Shown piece by piece: positions 1 through 10,332 of a stretch of DNA of 64,000 nt. A program made the position numbers and the translations under genes. This DNA is from Tridacna crocea. Taxonomy: Eukaryota > Mollusca > Bivalvia > Cardiida > Cardiidae. The stretch spans positions 7,715,501 to 7,779,500 of the forward strand of contig OX031072.1 in NCBI GenBank assembly GCA_943736015.1, read 5' to 3'. Under the pieces are notes generated by a model. That model was not told the origin of the DNA and ran no database searches. It saw nothing but the letters and a program-made list of their open reading frames with translations. The stretch's first letter is position 1, and every line of letters starts with the position of its first letter.

Positions 1-145
<145 letters not shown>

Positions 146-211
146 CTAAAACAGAAATTGCGCAGCATAATCATTGTACCAAATCCCATCACTGGAGCCA
201 TGTTAAGGTTG

Positions 212-435
212 TGTTATCCCATATCCACACAACCTGGACTTTTAAGAACCCTAAGAAAGATTTTAAAAATGTTGTTGGAAAAAGAGAAACTGCTAGTGAC
301 CAGGATTTTCTCCATTCTCTCCGTTTTTTACCCTGTGTAGAATTATTTTATCATTTGGGCCATCTTTCGTCTGTTGTCTGCAAAATGCTTTTGATTTGGA
401 CATGTCCAAAATTTTTTCACTTGGAAAAAGTTAAG
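212..435. mobile_element. Degenerate piggyBac-like foldback MITE in the SAT intron
   Basis: This is a decayed copy of the TTAA-flanked MITE family. A left end related to TTATCCCATATCCACACAA is followed by the AATGTTGTTGGAAAAAGAGAAACTG half of the central foldback. The typical right part (CTGCAAAATGCTTTTGATTTGGAC) follows. The terminal TTAA sites are mutated or unclear, so the bounds are approximate. Confidence 0.5.
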
Positions 436-819
436 CAAATGCTTTCCATATCAACAAGTCTGGAAAGGTCTTAAATTTTTGTCAACTGGTAAACAGTTAA
501 CTCTGGCTGCTTAGTGCGATTCATTGATCTTTTGCAGACAGGGTAGATCAAGATCAGAATGTGCAGTCTGATCTTTGTTCTACAGTCCGATAAGGATATA
601 TAATTCTTCTGAGTATACCTTCAGGGTTTTTACTACGGAATTGAAAATTACATTTTAGATTTAATAATTAAGCAGGATAAGTGTTAAACATTGGAGAGCA
701 TAGATCTAATCTCTACATCTCATACAACTTTTAAAAAGAAGTATGCCCAGACAGACTTGTGTACATCTACGTCTATCTCTATATCCAATCATGCGAGTTT
801 TTTTCCTCTAAATAAGATC

Positions 820-1044
820 TTAACCCTTTCCCAAACGACAAATTTTGGACTGTTTCAAACCAAGAGTTTGCAGACGACAATTTTAGATTTGGAGAAAATG
901 GCAAAAAGTTCTCAAAAAGGGTAAAAACACTGTGGGAAAAGGAGAAATTGCTCGTTACGAGCAATTTCTCCTTTTCCCACAGTGTTTTCAAACGACTTTT
1001 ACTGCAGACACGTAAAAACCAGGGCTTGTTTGAGAAAGGGTTAA
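820..1044. mobile_element. piggyBac-like foldback MITE, TTAA-flanked
   Basis: The copy is bounded by TTAA at 820-823 and 1041-1044. The ends are CCCTTTCCCAAACGAC and the imperfect complement GAGAAAGGG. The centre is a near-perfect palindrome: CACTGTGGGAAAAGGAGAAA-TTGCTCGTTACGAGCAA followed by its reverse complement. TTAA target sites with C-rich ends are the hallmark of piggyBac. The element has no coding capacity. It lies in the SAT intron together with a second, fragmentary copy around 1100-1330. Confidence 0.8.
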
Positions 1045-1526
1045 TCTATCTACCCAACGAGCCCTGATAAGTAATTTACTGGTCACACAATTTTGTACTT
1101 TGCTCACCCTGGTGAAACGGGCTTTTGACATATCGTGAGAAGAATCTACTGATAACCGTCATTTCCTCCTTCTCCCGCAGTATTTTCTATCGTTTCAGAG
1201 GCGAACTCTACGAGTTGAGGAATATCTAATTTGTCGTCTGCAAATTCTTTGAATATGTCAGTAATTTTGTAGATCTAGATCTAATTTGTTGTCTGCAAAT
1301 GCTTTCAATTAAGACAAGTTTAAAATTCAGTCCTCTGTTAAACAGTTATCGTTTGAAATGGACACTTCACTTCGCTGACAAGAGTCCCTTAGCACAGCAC
1401 CCAAAACAAGGGGCGCGAAAAAAAAATCAGGAGGGGCGAACAAGATTTAGGGCGAATACCAATAATCACGTGGCGATGACCTTTGTCAGACATGACCTAC
1501 TATACATATTACATTTGATACATTAC

Positions 1527-1601
1527 CTTGATCAGACGAATAACTGCCTCACAATCATCCGCCCTGGCCTTGCGAATTGTAACGTCAGCCTTACTTGTCA
1601 T
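1527..1601 (-). CDS. SAT1-like: Diamine acetyltransferase, coding exon 1 (start codon)
   Basis: This exon has exactly 25 codons on the minus strand, MTSKADVTIRKARADDCEAV followed by IRLIK, then a GTAATG donor at 1526-1521. The IR-x-A-x-x-x-DC-x-x-x-x-RLIK pattern is the classic N-terminal beta strand and helix of SSAT enzymes. The start ATG (minus 1601-1599) has G at -3 and the upstream sequence is not coding-like, so this is taken as the true start. The exon is too short for simple open-frame detection and is hidden under an unrelated plus-strand open stretch. The intron between the two exons (1526-146) is about 1.4 kb and filled by piggyBac-like MITE copies. The gene points left, divergent from the plus-strand gene starting at 5031. 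Confidence 0.87.
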
Positions 1602-2221
1602 CACGATTTTGTTCTCTTGTTGTTTAACAAAATGGGTTTATCAGCAGTCAGTTTAGAGGCTGTTAGGCAGGGCCCAGTCCGTTCTCCGCCTATCTGGACC
1701 ACAAAGCGATAAGCTTGAACACTCTTTACCCATAGCGGCATAGATCTATATTCTCTGTTGTCGGGTCTCGTGTATGATAAACCACAGGAATTCCTTTGGA
1801 TAACCATTCAAATCACCGTTGGTAGGAGGAAATTTCTCCTCTTGTCAAATTCGTTTATAAAGTTTTGTATTCACGAAATAAGCATACTTCTATCAGAGAC
1901 ATGTATACAATACAATCTTATAGATCTATGTCTCTGCTTCTAGATGAAGATTTACATGTAAAAAAGCTTTTCGTTATTATTTATACTGCATGTAGCCTCA
2001 ATAATGAGACGCTCCGGTGATCTTTTCCATATTTGGACAATTACTGAACACCAGAGGCGACCAGTCAAAAAGTAACATCGCCTTTGGGGTCCAGTTATCT
2101 GTACTAACGATGCCCTAGATCTACAGTAAATCTACATCATATTATAACTGAAGGCCCTGAAGGGCCTGAAATCGCTCTAGATACTGTCAGAGGTTTTGCT
2201 TTTATGCGATCATACACCTTA

Positions 2222-2498
2222 CCTTCAGTCCAATGCTATTTTTTGTTTCTGGTCGTCTGGCGAAGACCAGAAACAAAAATAGAATCGGAGCAGACCTTCA
2301 GGGCCCGTATTCACCAACCATTCTTGAGAATATTCCTAATCTTATTCTCCAAGGCTTTCTAAAGTTGTAAGTAACACAACTTCTGATTGGCTAAACCAAA
2401 TGGTTTAGCCAATCAGAAGTTGTGTTACTTACAACTGTTGAAAATTCTGCAGAATAAGACAAAGAACGTTCTTGAGAATGGTTGGTGAATACAGGCCC
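2222..2498. mobile_element. Two adjacent foldback MITEs
   Basis: Two small palindromic elements lie side by side. At about 2222-2300, a CTATTTTTTGTTTCTGGTC half is followed by its complement GACCAGAAACAAAAATAG and GGAGCAGACCTTCAGG. These are the ends of the larger element at about 49530-50306. At about 2301-2498, CCCGTATTCACCAACCATTC ends pair with GAATGGTTGGTGAATACAGG around an inner palindrome (TTCTGATTGGCTAAACCA and its complement). A second copy of the latter lies at 58322-58527. Confidence 0.7.
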
Positions 2499-2579
2499 AG
2501 ATCTAGTGAAGGTAGCATACACCATGAATTCACGATGCACAAAAGAAAAAAAAAAAAGATTAGAACAATTTAGAATAGC

Positions 2580-3270
2580 TGACTTCATCGCGTAAACAAG
2601 AAATCGAAAATTTCAGCTTGAAATGGCTACTTTTCACACACTGTTTGCTAGATTTTTTTTTCAAAATCAATAGGATTGAACCTATTGACAACGTACACGT
2701 AAACAAACTGCAAGTTTCACAAAAATCTGATAACAAATGTAGACTTTATCACGTAAACAAGAAATCTAAATTTTCAACTTGAAATGGCTAGTTTTCCCAT
2801 GCTGTTCGTTGGATTCTTTTTTTTTTTTCAAAATCAATGGGTCAAAGCTATTGATAAGATAAATAAAGCTGTGCAAGTTCCACAATATAATCTATTAGCT
2901 GATAACAAATGCAGACCTTATCGCGTGAAAAAGGAATGCAAATTTTCAACTTGAAATGTCTACTTTTCCCATACTGTCTGTTGGATTTGTTTATGCAAAA
3001 TCAATAGGATTGATAGAAGTTCTTGATAAGATAAACAACCTGTACAAGTTTTATGGAAATCTAACCACAAATGCAGACTTCATCGCGTAGACAAGATATG
3101 AAAATTCTTGGTAATTTGAAATGGCTACCTTTCCCATACTAGTTGTTTGTTGGACTTTTGTTTTCAAAATCCATACGATTGAAGCTTTTGTTAAGATAAA
3201 CAGACTGAACAAGTTTCACAAAAATCTGACAACAATTGAAGACTTTATCACGTAAACAAGAAATTAGGAA
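2580..3270. repeat. Tandem repeat, about 4 units of about 165 bp
   Basis: Each unit repeats CGTAAACAAGAAATC, an AATTTTCARCTTGAAATGGC block, a T-rich run with TTCAAAATCAATAGG, and GCAAGTTTCACAAAAATCTG. Units start near 2592, 2754, 2932, 3085 and 3250 and are diverged (about 80% by eye). There is no open frame across the units. The array lies in the divergent intergenic region between the SAT gene and the plus-strand gene. Confidence 0.75.
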
Positions 3271-4207
3271 TGTATATAGATCTACTAGACTCTAACTTAA
3301 GAAAATGTATAAACAAGCTAAATACAGCTGTTTTTTCTCTACCTTTTTTTTTTTTATCAGTTCTCATATATACTGTTCTTTTTGTCGCTAAGTGAAGGGG
3401 TGGTAACTTTCCTAGATCTATTTCTTTTGTGTCCAAAGGTACCTGAAAATATATTGGAAAAGTAGATCTACTCGTTTCTACAGAGAGCTGGACATCGATC
3501 CTTTCAACAAAAACATGTGGGCCCAGAGCTTCTGATTTTTTTTTTATCCTCCCCGTCTGCATTTTGTTTTAGCTGGAGTGTCCTCGGGCAAGACACTGAG
3601 CTATTTTTCTCATGACGCTACAAGAAAGCTATAGAAATGTCAAGGAAACTACTGTTATAGATCTATCACTGGTACTTTATATATCATCATGTTGGGTAAA
3701 CGACAACAAGTTCAGACAGACCTGCAAGTTGTCAGTTACTTCACGTATAACGAACTGAACTTCTAATTATCATTTTGGGAAAGCATTTATTGCATGTAAG
3801 AGTGGATAATAATAAGGTAATATTCACCTTTGCATTATAAACAAGAATAAGATGCCCTGAATTTTAACAGTATGATTTCTTGAATAAGATCTAGATCTAG
3901 TCTAGGGATATACATGTATAGCTCTATATAGATTTATATGTAAGATAAAGGGGATTATTATTTTTGGGCTAAATAGGAAAGAAAAACAGGAGTTTTGAAA
4001 GTAAAACAGATCTATCATGTTCATATTTTTTTTCTTTCTAAAATGCTGTGTGAGCTTTAACTACATGTATGATTGATTTCTTAGATCTAGAGCTGCATGG
4101 CCATTTGAGCAAAAGGTCGAAAAAAGATTGGGACCAGACGCGCCAAAAAATCAACCACATATAGATCTATCTGAAAATGTAAAACTCTAGATCTATACAT
4201 ATGTAGT
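3271..4207. other. Intergenic, AT-rich, TAGATCTA-rich; no gene seen
   Basis: I see no gene on either strand. This part and the flanking kilobases are conspicuously rich in the palindrome TAGATCTA or near matches, for example at about 3278, 3414, 3465, 3659, 3888 (double), 4010, 4084, 4163 and 4188. Promoter elements for either divergent gene cannot be pinpointed. Confidence 0.4.
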
Positions 4208-4700
4208 CTATAACAGGCCCGTAGGAAGCAATTTTGGAGGGGGGGGGGGCAACAGGGCAACATCATTTGAGAACCAGCTTGTCCTGATTTTACATACATT
4301 GCGTTTGGTTATGCAGTGAGAAATAACCCACCTACTAATCTAGATTCTAATGACTGAAAAAGAAGGAAATTTGTCCAACAATGTGGTGAATTATGAGATT
4401 TGGAGAAAAAGTACAGCAGAAAATCACAGGGAATGCAATGTGACATCAGAAACTGTTTGGTGTCTATCAGATAACAAAAGTAGAAGAAAATTTCCATGGC
4501 TCGCCCCCGTTTGTTTAGAACTAGACTACATGTATTCTAAATTGTTCGGATTTTCTATTATTTCATCCTCTTTATGCACGATGATTGTCTAGCAATATTC
4601 AGCGAAATGCTGACACAGTCATTTTATTGGTGCATCAAATTATTGGGGGGAGGCCCCCCCCCCCCCCCCCCCCGCTTCCTACGGCCCTGAGTATAGACTA
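4204..4700. mobile_element. Possible foldback element with poly-G / poly-C ends
   Basis: The left boundary GTAGTCTATAACAGGCCCGT continuing AGGAAGC is mirrored at the right by GCTTCCTACGGCCCTGAGTA continuing TAGACTAC. Homopolymer G (about 4240) and C (4657-4676) tracts lie inside. The inverted match is about 28 bp with a few mismatches. No transposase was seen. A clear target duplication could not be read, so the assignment as a mobile element is tentative. Confidence 0.45.
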
Positions 4701-5030
4701 CTCGCAATTTTATCAGCCGTGAATGCCTTGTTACGAAATATTGCAGGGACGTTGAAATGGCTAGCTGAACATCGTACCTTATTATGACATGCGCAGACAA
4801 CACAAATCGGAATTCGCGGAATTGACCGAGTTGTACCGAGCAGTCCTGGTGTCCATCAACTCTCCAATGAAAAATCGACTTTTGAGCAGGAAATGACGTA
4901 ATTGTAAAGATGTTTAAGGCGGGAGCGTTCGTAAACTGTAGTTGCAGAAAAATCAAAATGGCCGGCTGAAAGAAGATCAATATTAAGCCGGCTGAAATAC
5001 ACTGTTTCTGCCGTTGAAACGCAATCAAGG

Positions 5031-5073
5031 ATGGAAAAAAACCCACTGCTAATATTTCAAATATTTTTCTGTT
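5031..5073 (+). CDS. Unidentified large secreted/membrane protein, exon 1 (signal-peptide start)
   Basis: The exon starts at ATG 5031 and ends at a strong GTTGTAAGTA donor after one base of codon 15. It encodes M-E-K-N-P then LLIFQIFFC. Joined to the microexon at 7153 the split codon reads TGG (Trp) and the hydrophobic run continues LFYHVSSSS, giving a typical signal peptide with a charged N-terminus and about 15 apolar residues. The choice is supported by phase: the next six exons all join in frame to give 411 stop-free codons. I do not recognise the protein. No 5' UTR exon or promoter could be assigned. The gene is divergent from the SAT-like gene about 3.4 kb to the left. Confidence 0.6.
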
Positions 5074-7152
5074 GTAAGTACAGTTTTTAAAGGTACTTAA
5101 AGGTTCATATCAAGTGTTGTTCCAAGATCAAAAAGCCTTGCGGTTTGTTGGTTCACGGTAGATTCTACTTAAGGTCCGATCAAGAAAAAATTTATCAGAG
5201 TAGAGATTAAATCTCCAAATAATTTCCCAATTTCATTTTGTAATTAGCGTCATAGAAAATATGCAGTTTCATCGATAGAAAATCAACCCTGACCTTCACC
5301 ACTGTCCCGGTGCCATTCTGAAATTGATACACGACTTCGATGGTTTGCTTTATAAAATCAATACAACTCGATAGAGCAACGTCGGGTACTGTCGACCGTC
5401 GGCAGTTATCGTCAATTCTTTATTGTGTCCTTTAATTCCATGAAAGATAAACAAATTTCATTTTTATGATGTAAAATATGACATCAATATTTTATCTAAT
5501 CACAGTGCCGGAAGTAAACAGTACTCGGTAAGTCCCAAAGAATCAGTAAAATTTTACAGTAATAAAATTTCCCAACGTTAACGTCTACGATAAGGAGGGT
5601 GGTGGTTTTTTTCAGAGTGAATGATGTACTGAAACGTGCTCGATTGCTTGAATTCAAACTTAAATACGAGTTTCAGATATAAAATAGTGTTTGCATCACA
5701 AAATTGAGCGTGTTTTGCTCACCATAAAGCAGCTTATTCATGTGTCGATGATTGGTGATGCTAATTTGTGTGATCGGCAATTATCGACAGATTAAGACAT
5801 GAATAAAAGAAATAAGACTTAATATGTTTTATGTAACCACAATTCCTTTTTATCTTTCGGGTTACAGCTATGTCCAGACAAATTTTGGCTTGAAAACTCC
5901 AAAATGAGGTCAGTACTTGTCACATAACATGTCATTGGCCATAGAAATGGTGCGCAGCGGTGCAATGTCCAGACATATTACCAATGTGTACCTGTTCGGC
6001 TTTCTTTTGCGGTTGTACCTATGTTACGTGTCAAGTTTTGCTTTAATTGCTTTATTTTAGATCTAATTCGCCGACGAGTAATGAATAAAACCCATAATGA
6101 TGAGTTAAAAGAGGATTTTGATGTTAAATTCTTAAAAATTAAATACAATGTCGATAATAGACGAAGCCTGTCGATATCACCCGACATACCCTTATGTAAT
6201 GTTGGCGTTGTTTACTACAATACGCAACTTTACACGATTATATTATACCCGCAGATCAGTAGAGTATCCGCAAAATAAACCACTGATAACTTCAGTTTGT
6301 ATTTAAAGCGGCTGTTATCGACACCAGACTTTCCGATCTCTTAAAGTGTCGATAATACCCGCCGTTGCTCTATATTTGGCACCAATTTGCAGTCATATGA
6401 TCAGACAATGTTGCCACATGACCTAGCAGATTATCTAAACAGGTTATCATGCATGTTATGAGGTAAAACTGATTAAAATGAAGGATTTTAAGGGGTGGGG
6501 TAAATAGTGTAAAACTGGGGGTGGTGATGGCATCGTTTTCACTTCCGGTACATGTTTTCTTCCATTTTAATCTTTTATTTTGAAACGTGAAGCTGGTTGA
6601 GGTACAGAAATGTTAAATTCTGATAATATATATGGCCGGTAGGGGACTTGGTAAATTTGCTGTGCAATACTAACAGAATGCTTCTTACTTTTAGTGTGAA
6701 ACGTTCAAATCCTTTGATTATCTGCAGATCGATCTGCAAAGAATTTGAATGTTTGATAGCCCTTGCTGAGGGAAAAAAATATGGAAGCTTAATCAATTTC
6801 TTAATATAAAGAATACTATTTTTAGTACAGCTACATGTGATGTAAAATATATCTCGGTACTGTTGGTAAATTTTTGTCTTTTGACTACTGCCTGTTTACA
6901 AACCTGAAAGCCTGCTGACTACCTTGAGGGCATTTTTTAAAATTTAGTTCACAAATTTTATTAGTAGATCTAATATGCCTTTTTAATGGAAAAATTGGAG
7001 ACAAAAATGTAGTTTTCTGCTTTGACAAAATTATTGAAACACTGTTGAAATTGGCATAAATGACCATTTTATCATAACTGTGGAATCATCAGATTTAAAT
7101 GAGTTTGGTACTATTTCAGGAATAATAATGATAATTTCTTCTCCAATTTCAG
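5074..7152 (+). other. Intron 1 (about 2.1 kb), no element recognised
   Basis: The stretch is AT-rich and runs from the GTAAGT donor to the CTCCAATTTCAG acceptor. I saw no coding exon, RNA gene or clear repeat on either strand. Two AGATCT palindromes (about 6059, 6966) continue the enrichment seen to the left. Confidence 0.5.
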
Positions 7153-7176
7153 GGCTCTTCTACCATGTTTCAAGTT
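7153..7176 (+). CDS. Unidentified secreted protein gene, exon 2 (24-nt microexon)
   Basis: A 24-nt exon sits between TTCTCCAATTTCAG and GTAAGTAGCC, both near-consensus splice sites. It enters in phase 1 and leaves in phase 1, encoding the second half of Trp15, then LFYHVSS and the first base of Ser23. It completes the hydrophobic core of the putative signal peptide. Skipping it would keep the reading frame but shorten the signal peptide. It is far too short to show as an open frame; it was found by matching splice phase between exon 1 and exon 3. Confidence 0.55.
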
Positions 7177-7754
7177 GTAAGTAGCCTCTTTGAGCAATAT
7201 TTCATAGGTAGATGTGTTGTTTTCTATAGTTAATTAATTGAAAAACAAAGATTCAAACTTAGGTATACTGGATGAAAGCCAGCAGGGCGTATGCCATGGC
7301 GTAGTTAGGTAAATGGTTAAGTAGAAGATGCTTCAAAATGGACAAATTTGTGCATCAGGGAAAGCATGGCAAGACCATGAATGTATTTGCACAGATAATC
7401 TTCATTCTGATTTTCACTTTTCTTCTACTGATTGTTGATTTGTTCAAACTAACTTAAATGCAGTGTAGGGTTCAGGAATTGCTTTGAAGTGTCAAACTGA
7501 GTAGGTAAATAATTATTAAATTTATAATAATAAAAAAATGACTAAGTAGCTGCATTACAGGAACAACTTAACATTAAGTGATTGTTGTACTAGTGGTACC
7601 TGGTATTTTGTAATATTTTGTGCTACCAGGCTATATTGTTTCTTGATAGAACAACAAGTAATGTGTGCTAATATTGAGATTTTACTTACCAAAATTTATT
7701 GTATTTTTTCATTATTAAAGAAAGTAAAAAGGAATTACATTACACTTTTTACAG

Positions 7755-8064
7755 CTTCAGATTATGAAATTGAATTCATAGCTGGAATCAGTCCACCACC
7801 TAGCATTCCTACAGACTGCAAACAGTTGAAATATAGTCTTCCACTTGATCGGCAGAGTTCTTTCCCAGTTAAAGCATACTTGAAATTTAAAAATGGTACA
7901 GTTGTTAAATCGGGGGCAAATTCAATGGCCAAATTTGATATTGAATCACTTGACGCTACATCAAAAGTGACAACTGGAGATACCTGGCTTAGTACAGGAG
8001 GAGAATTATGTCAATGGGGTGTTCAAGGTCTCTTTCCACTGAGGATGCAGAGAAAGTATTTCAC
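7755..8064 (+). CDS. Unidentified secreted protein gene, exon 3
   Basis: The acceptor is TTTTTACAG at 7754 and the donor CACGTAAGT after 8064; the exon enters in phase 1 and leaves in phase 2. It encodes residues about 23-126: SDYEIEFIAGISPPPSIP, a conserved-looking Cys44, a probable beta strand FPVKAYLKFKNGT with an N-glycosylation sequon (Asn69), and GDTWLSTGGELCQWGVQG with Cys108. The alternation of short hydrophobic strands and polar turns suggests a beta-sandwich extracellular domain. A second in-frame acceptor lies 6 nt downstream (CTTCAG), which would drop Ser-Asp or a similar pair. No family assignment is possible by eye. Confidence 0.78.
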
Positions 8065-8225
8065 GTAAGTATTGTTTAGTTTATTGAAGTATTTACTTTG
8101 AAAAATCTCAGAAATGGCATTAATATTTGTAGGAAATGAAAATGCAAGGTTGGATCCAGAGCCTGGAATTCAACAATTTAAATTTTATTGATCACAAAAC
8201 CATACAGAATCAGATTATACAGATT

Positions 8226-8454
8226 TTAACCCATTACCACACAATCCCTACTTTTGACGACCCTGAGAAAGAAGCCATTGGAAAACATTGTGGGAAAAGG
8301 AGAAAATGCTGGTTACCAGCATTTTCTCCTTTTTCCACGATGTTTTCTATTCTTCACAAAACATCTCTAAAATTTTCAGTCACTTACATTTTGTCATCTG
8401 CAAATGCTTTCAAACTGGACAAGCGTAAAATGTTGTCGTTTGGTAATGAGTTCA
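8226..8454. mobile_element. piggyBac-like foldback MITE (intron 3)
   Basis: TTAA at 8226-8229 is followed by CCCATTACCACACAATCC. The central palindrome is AACATTGTGGGAAAAGGAGA with AAATGCTGGTTACCAGCATTT. The right end TGGTAATGAG is followed by TTCA (mutated TTAA). It is the same family as 10801-11029. Confidence 0.75.
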
Positions 8455-9575
8455 AAGGTGGGACTTGTAAAGTTGGTTTCAGACTCGTAGTTTTTCATCC
8501 CAGGGAGTCCCAGGACTCAACTATTGCAAACTGTAAAAAAATCACTGCAAAACTAACGAAAGTTAAGCAGATTGTTTGTCTTGATGATGTTTAGAATGAT
8601 ATTGAGAATGAGTTATGCAGGGTAAAAAAGTAGCTCAATGGTACAAATCTCAGGAAAAGCACAATATTTCTGAAAGTTGCTTGTAATATTTTTCTTGATA
8701 CCTTAGAAAGGTTTGAAATTTGGTTACACTGGTTTGAAACAAGCAAATTACACGAAAACCAATGTACAAGGTAGAGGTCACAATTTCAGTCCAACACTCA
8801 TGAATGAAAATTGGTCTGAAAGTTTGCCTTTGTGATATCTTCAAGTGAAAATGTTTTATGTTGTGTCAAAAAATAAGTCTTTTAGAAAATCCTTGTAGAA
8901 GCTCGTGCATGCACTAGAGGCTGCATTTTCAATCCAGTATCCATGAATGTTTTTTAGGATATATGTCGCCATGTCCCAGGAGAGGTATAAAACAGGTCAT
9001 GTAAGGTCAAAGAGGCTCCGTTGAGCAACTTAGGGACCATAATGGCCTTCACAAGCTTCCTGCTTTTATGTGGGGTATGTTGAATATAAATGGAACTTTT
9101 ATTGAGTGCGAAAGAATCAAAAGACTGAAAAAATTGATGTCACTGGTAGACAACTAATTTAATACGGCTCAAATCTGTGATTTTGTATTAATGTAGTAGA
9201 CCCGTAATAGAAAACAGCTATTTCCACTGTAATATTATCCTATAAAATTTGCTAATTTAAAAAATGAGTATTATTGTACTACTTTCACCGAACCACTTGT
9301 TCCTTTTTGTCCTTCCTAGAATTATCATTTATGAATCTAAAACCGCTCTGTTCTCATTACAAACAGATAAGTAAATTACCTCCCTTTTCTGGAAACTAAA
9401 AAAGGTAGCAAAAAATAATTTCCAGATAGACACCAAGGAAAATTCTGGTCGGTTAAAAATGTGCAAAAATATTGTATCTGTATAAATCTGTCTCTATCAG
9501 CTGTCAAGAAATTTTATGCCATACTGCACTAGAAGTATTACGGGTCCACTACCTTAAGGAGGGTTAAACATGCTG
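8455..9575 (+). other. Intron 3 stretch, no gene seen
   Basis: AT-rich intronic sequence. Fragments around 8460-9050 (for example AGAATGATATTGAGAATGAG and CAGTATCCATGAATG) resemble decayed units of the 145-bp Helentron-like tandem core. Nothing coding was found. Confidence 0.4.
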
Positions 9576-10332
9576 TTTTTAGCTCACCTGAGCACAACGT
9601 GCTCAAGGGGAGCTTTTAGGATCACCCGGTGTCCGTCGTCCTTCGTGTGTCGTCAACAATTCTTTAAACATCAACTCCTCCTAAACCGCTGGGTGGATTT
9701 GGACCAAACTTGGTAGGAATGTTCCTTGGGAGGTCCTCGTTAAAAATTGTTCACAGAATTTGATTCCATCAAAAACTGGTTGCCATGGCAACCAAATGGA
9801 ATTTTTTAGCAAATTTTTTAAAAATCTTCTCCTCTGAAACTGCTGGTCGGATTTTGAAATAATTTCACAGATATGTTCCTTGGGTGACCCTTTTCAAAAA
9901 CTACATGAAATTTTGATTCGTCAAAAAATGTGGCTCTGGTGAATGGGGGCTACTTGCACTATACAGAATTGAGAAATGAAGGAATTCTTTAAAAATCTTC
10001 TGGGGTTACCCTTTTTAAAAATTGTTCGCGGAATTTTGATTGGTCAAGAAACATGGCTCTGGTGAATGGGGGCTACTTGCACTATACAGAAATGAAGAAA
10101 TTCTTAAAAATTCTTCTTCTCTGAAACTGCTGGTCAGATTTTGAAATAATTTCACAGACTTGTTCCTTGGGTGACCCTTTTCAAAATTTGTTCGCGAAAT
10201 TTTGATTGGTCAAGAAACATGGCTCTGGTGAATGGGGGCTACTTGCACTGTACAGAAATGAAGAAATTCTTAAAAATTCTTCTTCTCTGAAATGGCTAGA
10301 CAGATTTTGAAATAATTTCACAGAGATGTTCC

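Noticed and set aside
1299-1712. 137-codon plus-strand open frame
   Set aside because: It overlaps the minus-strand SAT exon 1 and a MITE fragment. The encoded sequence has no recognisable domain; it is a shadow.
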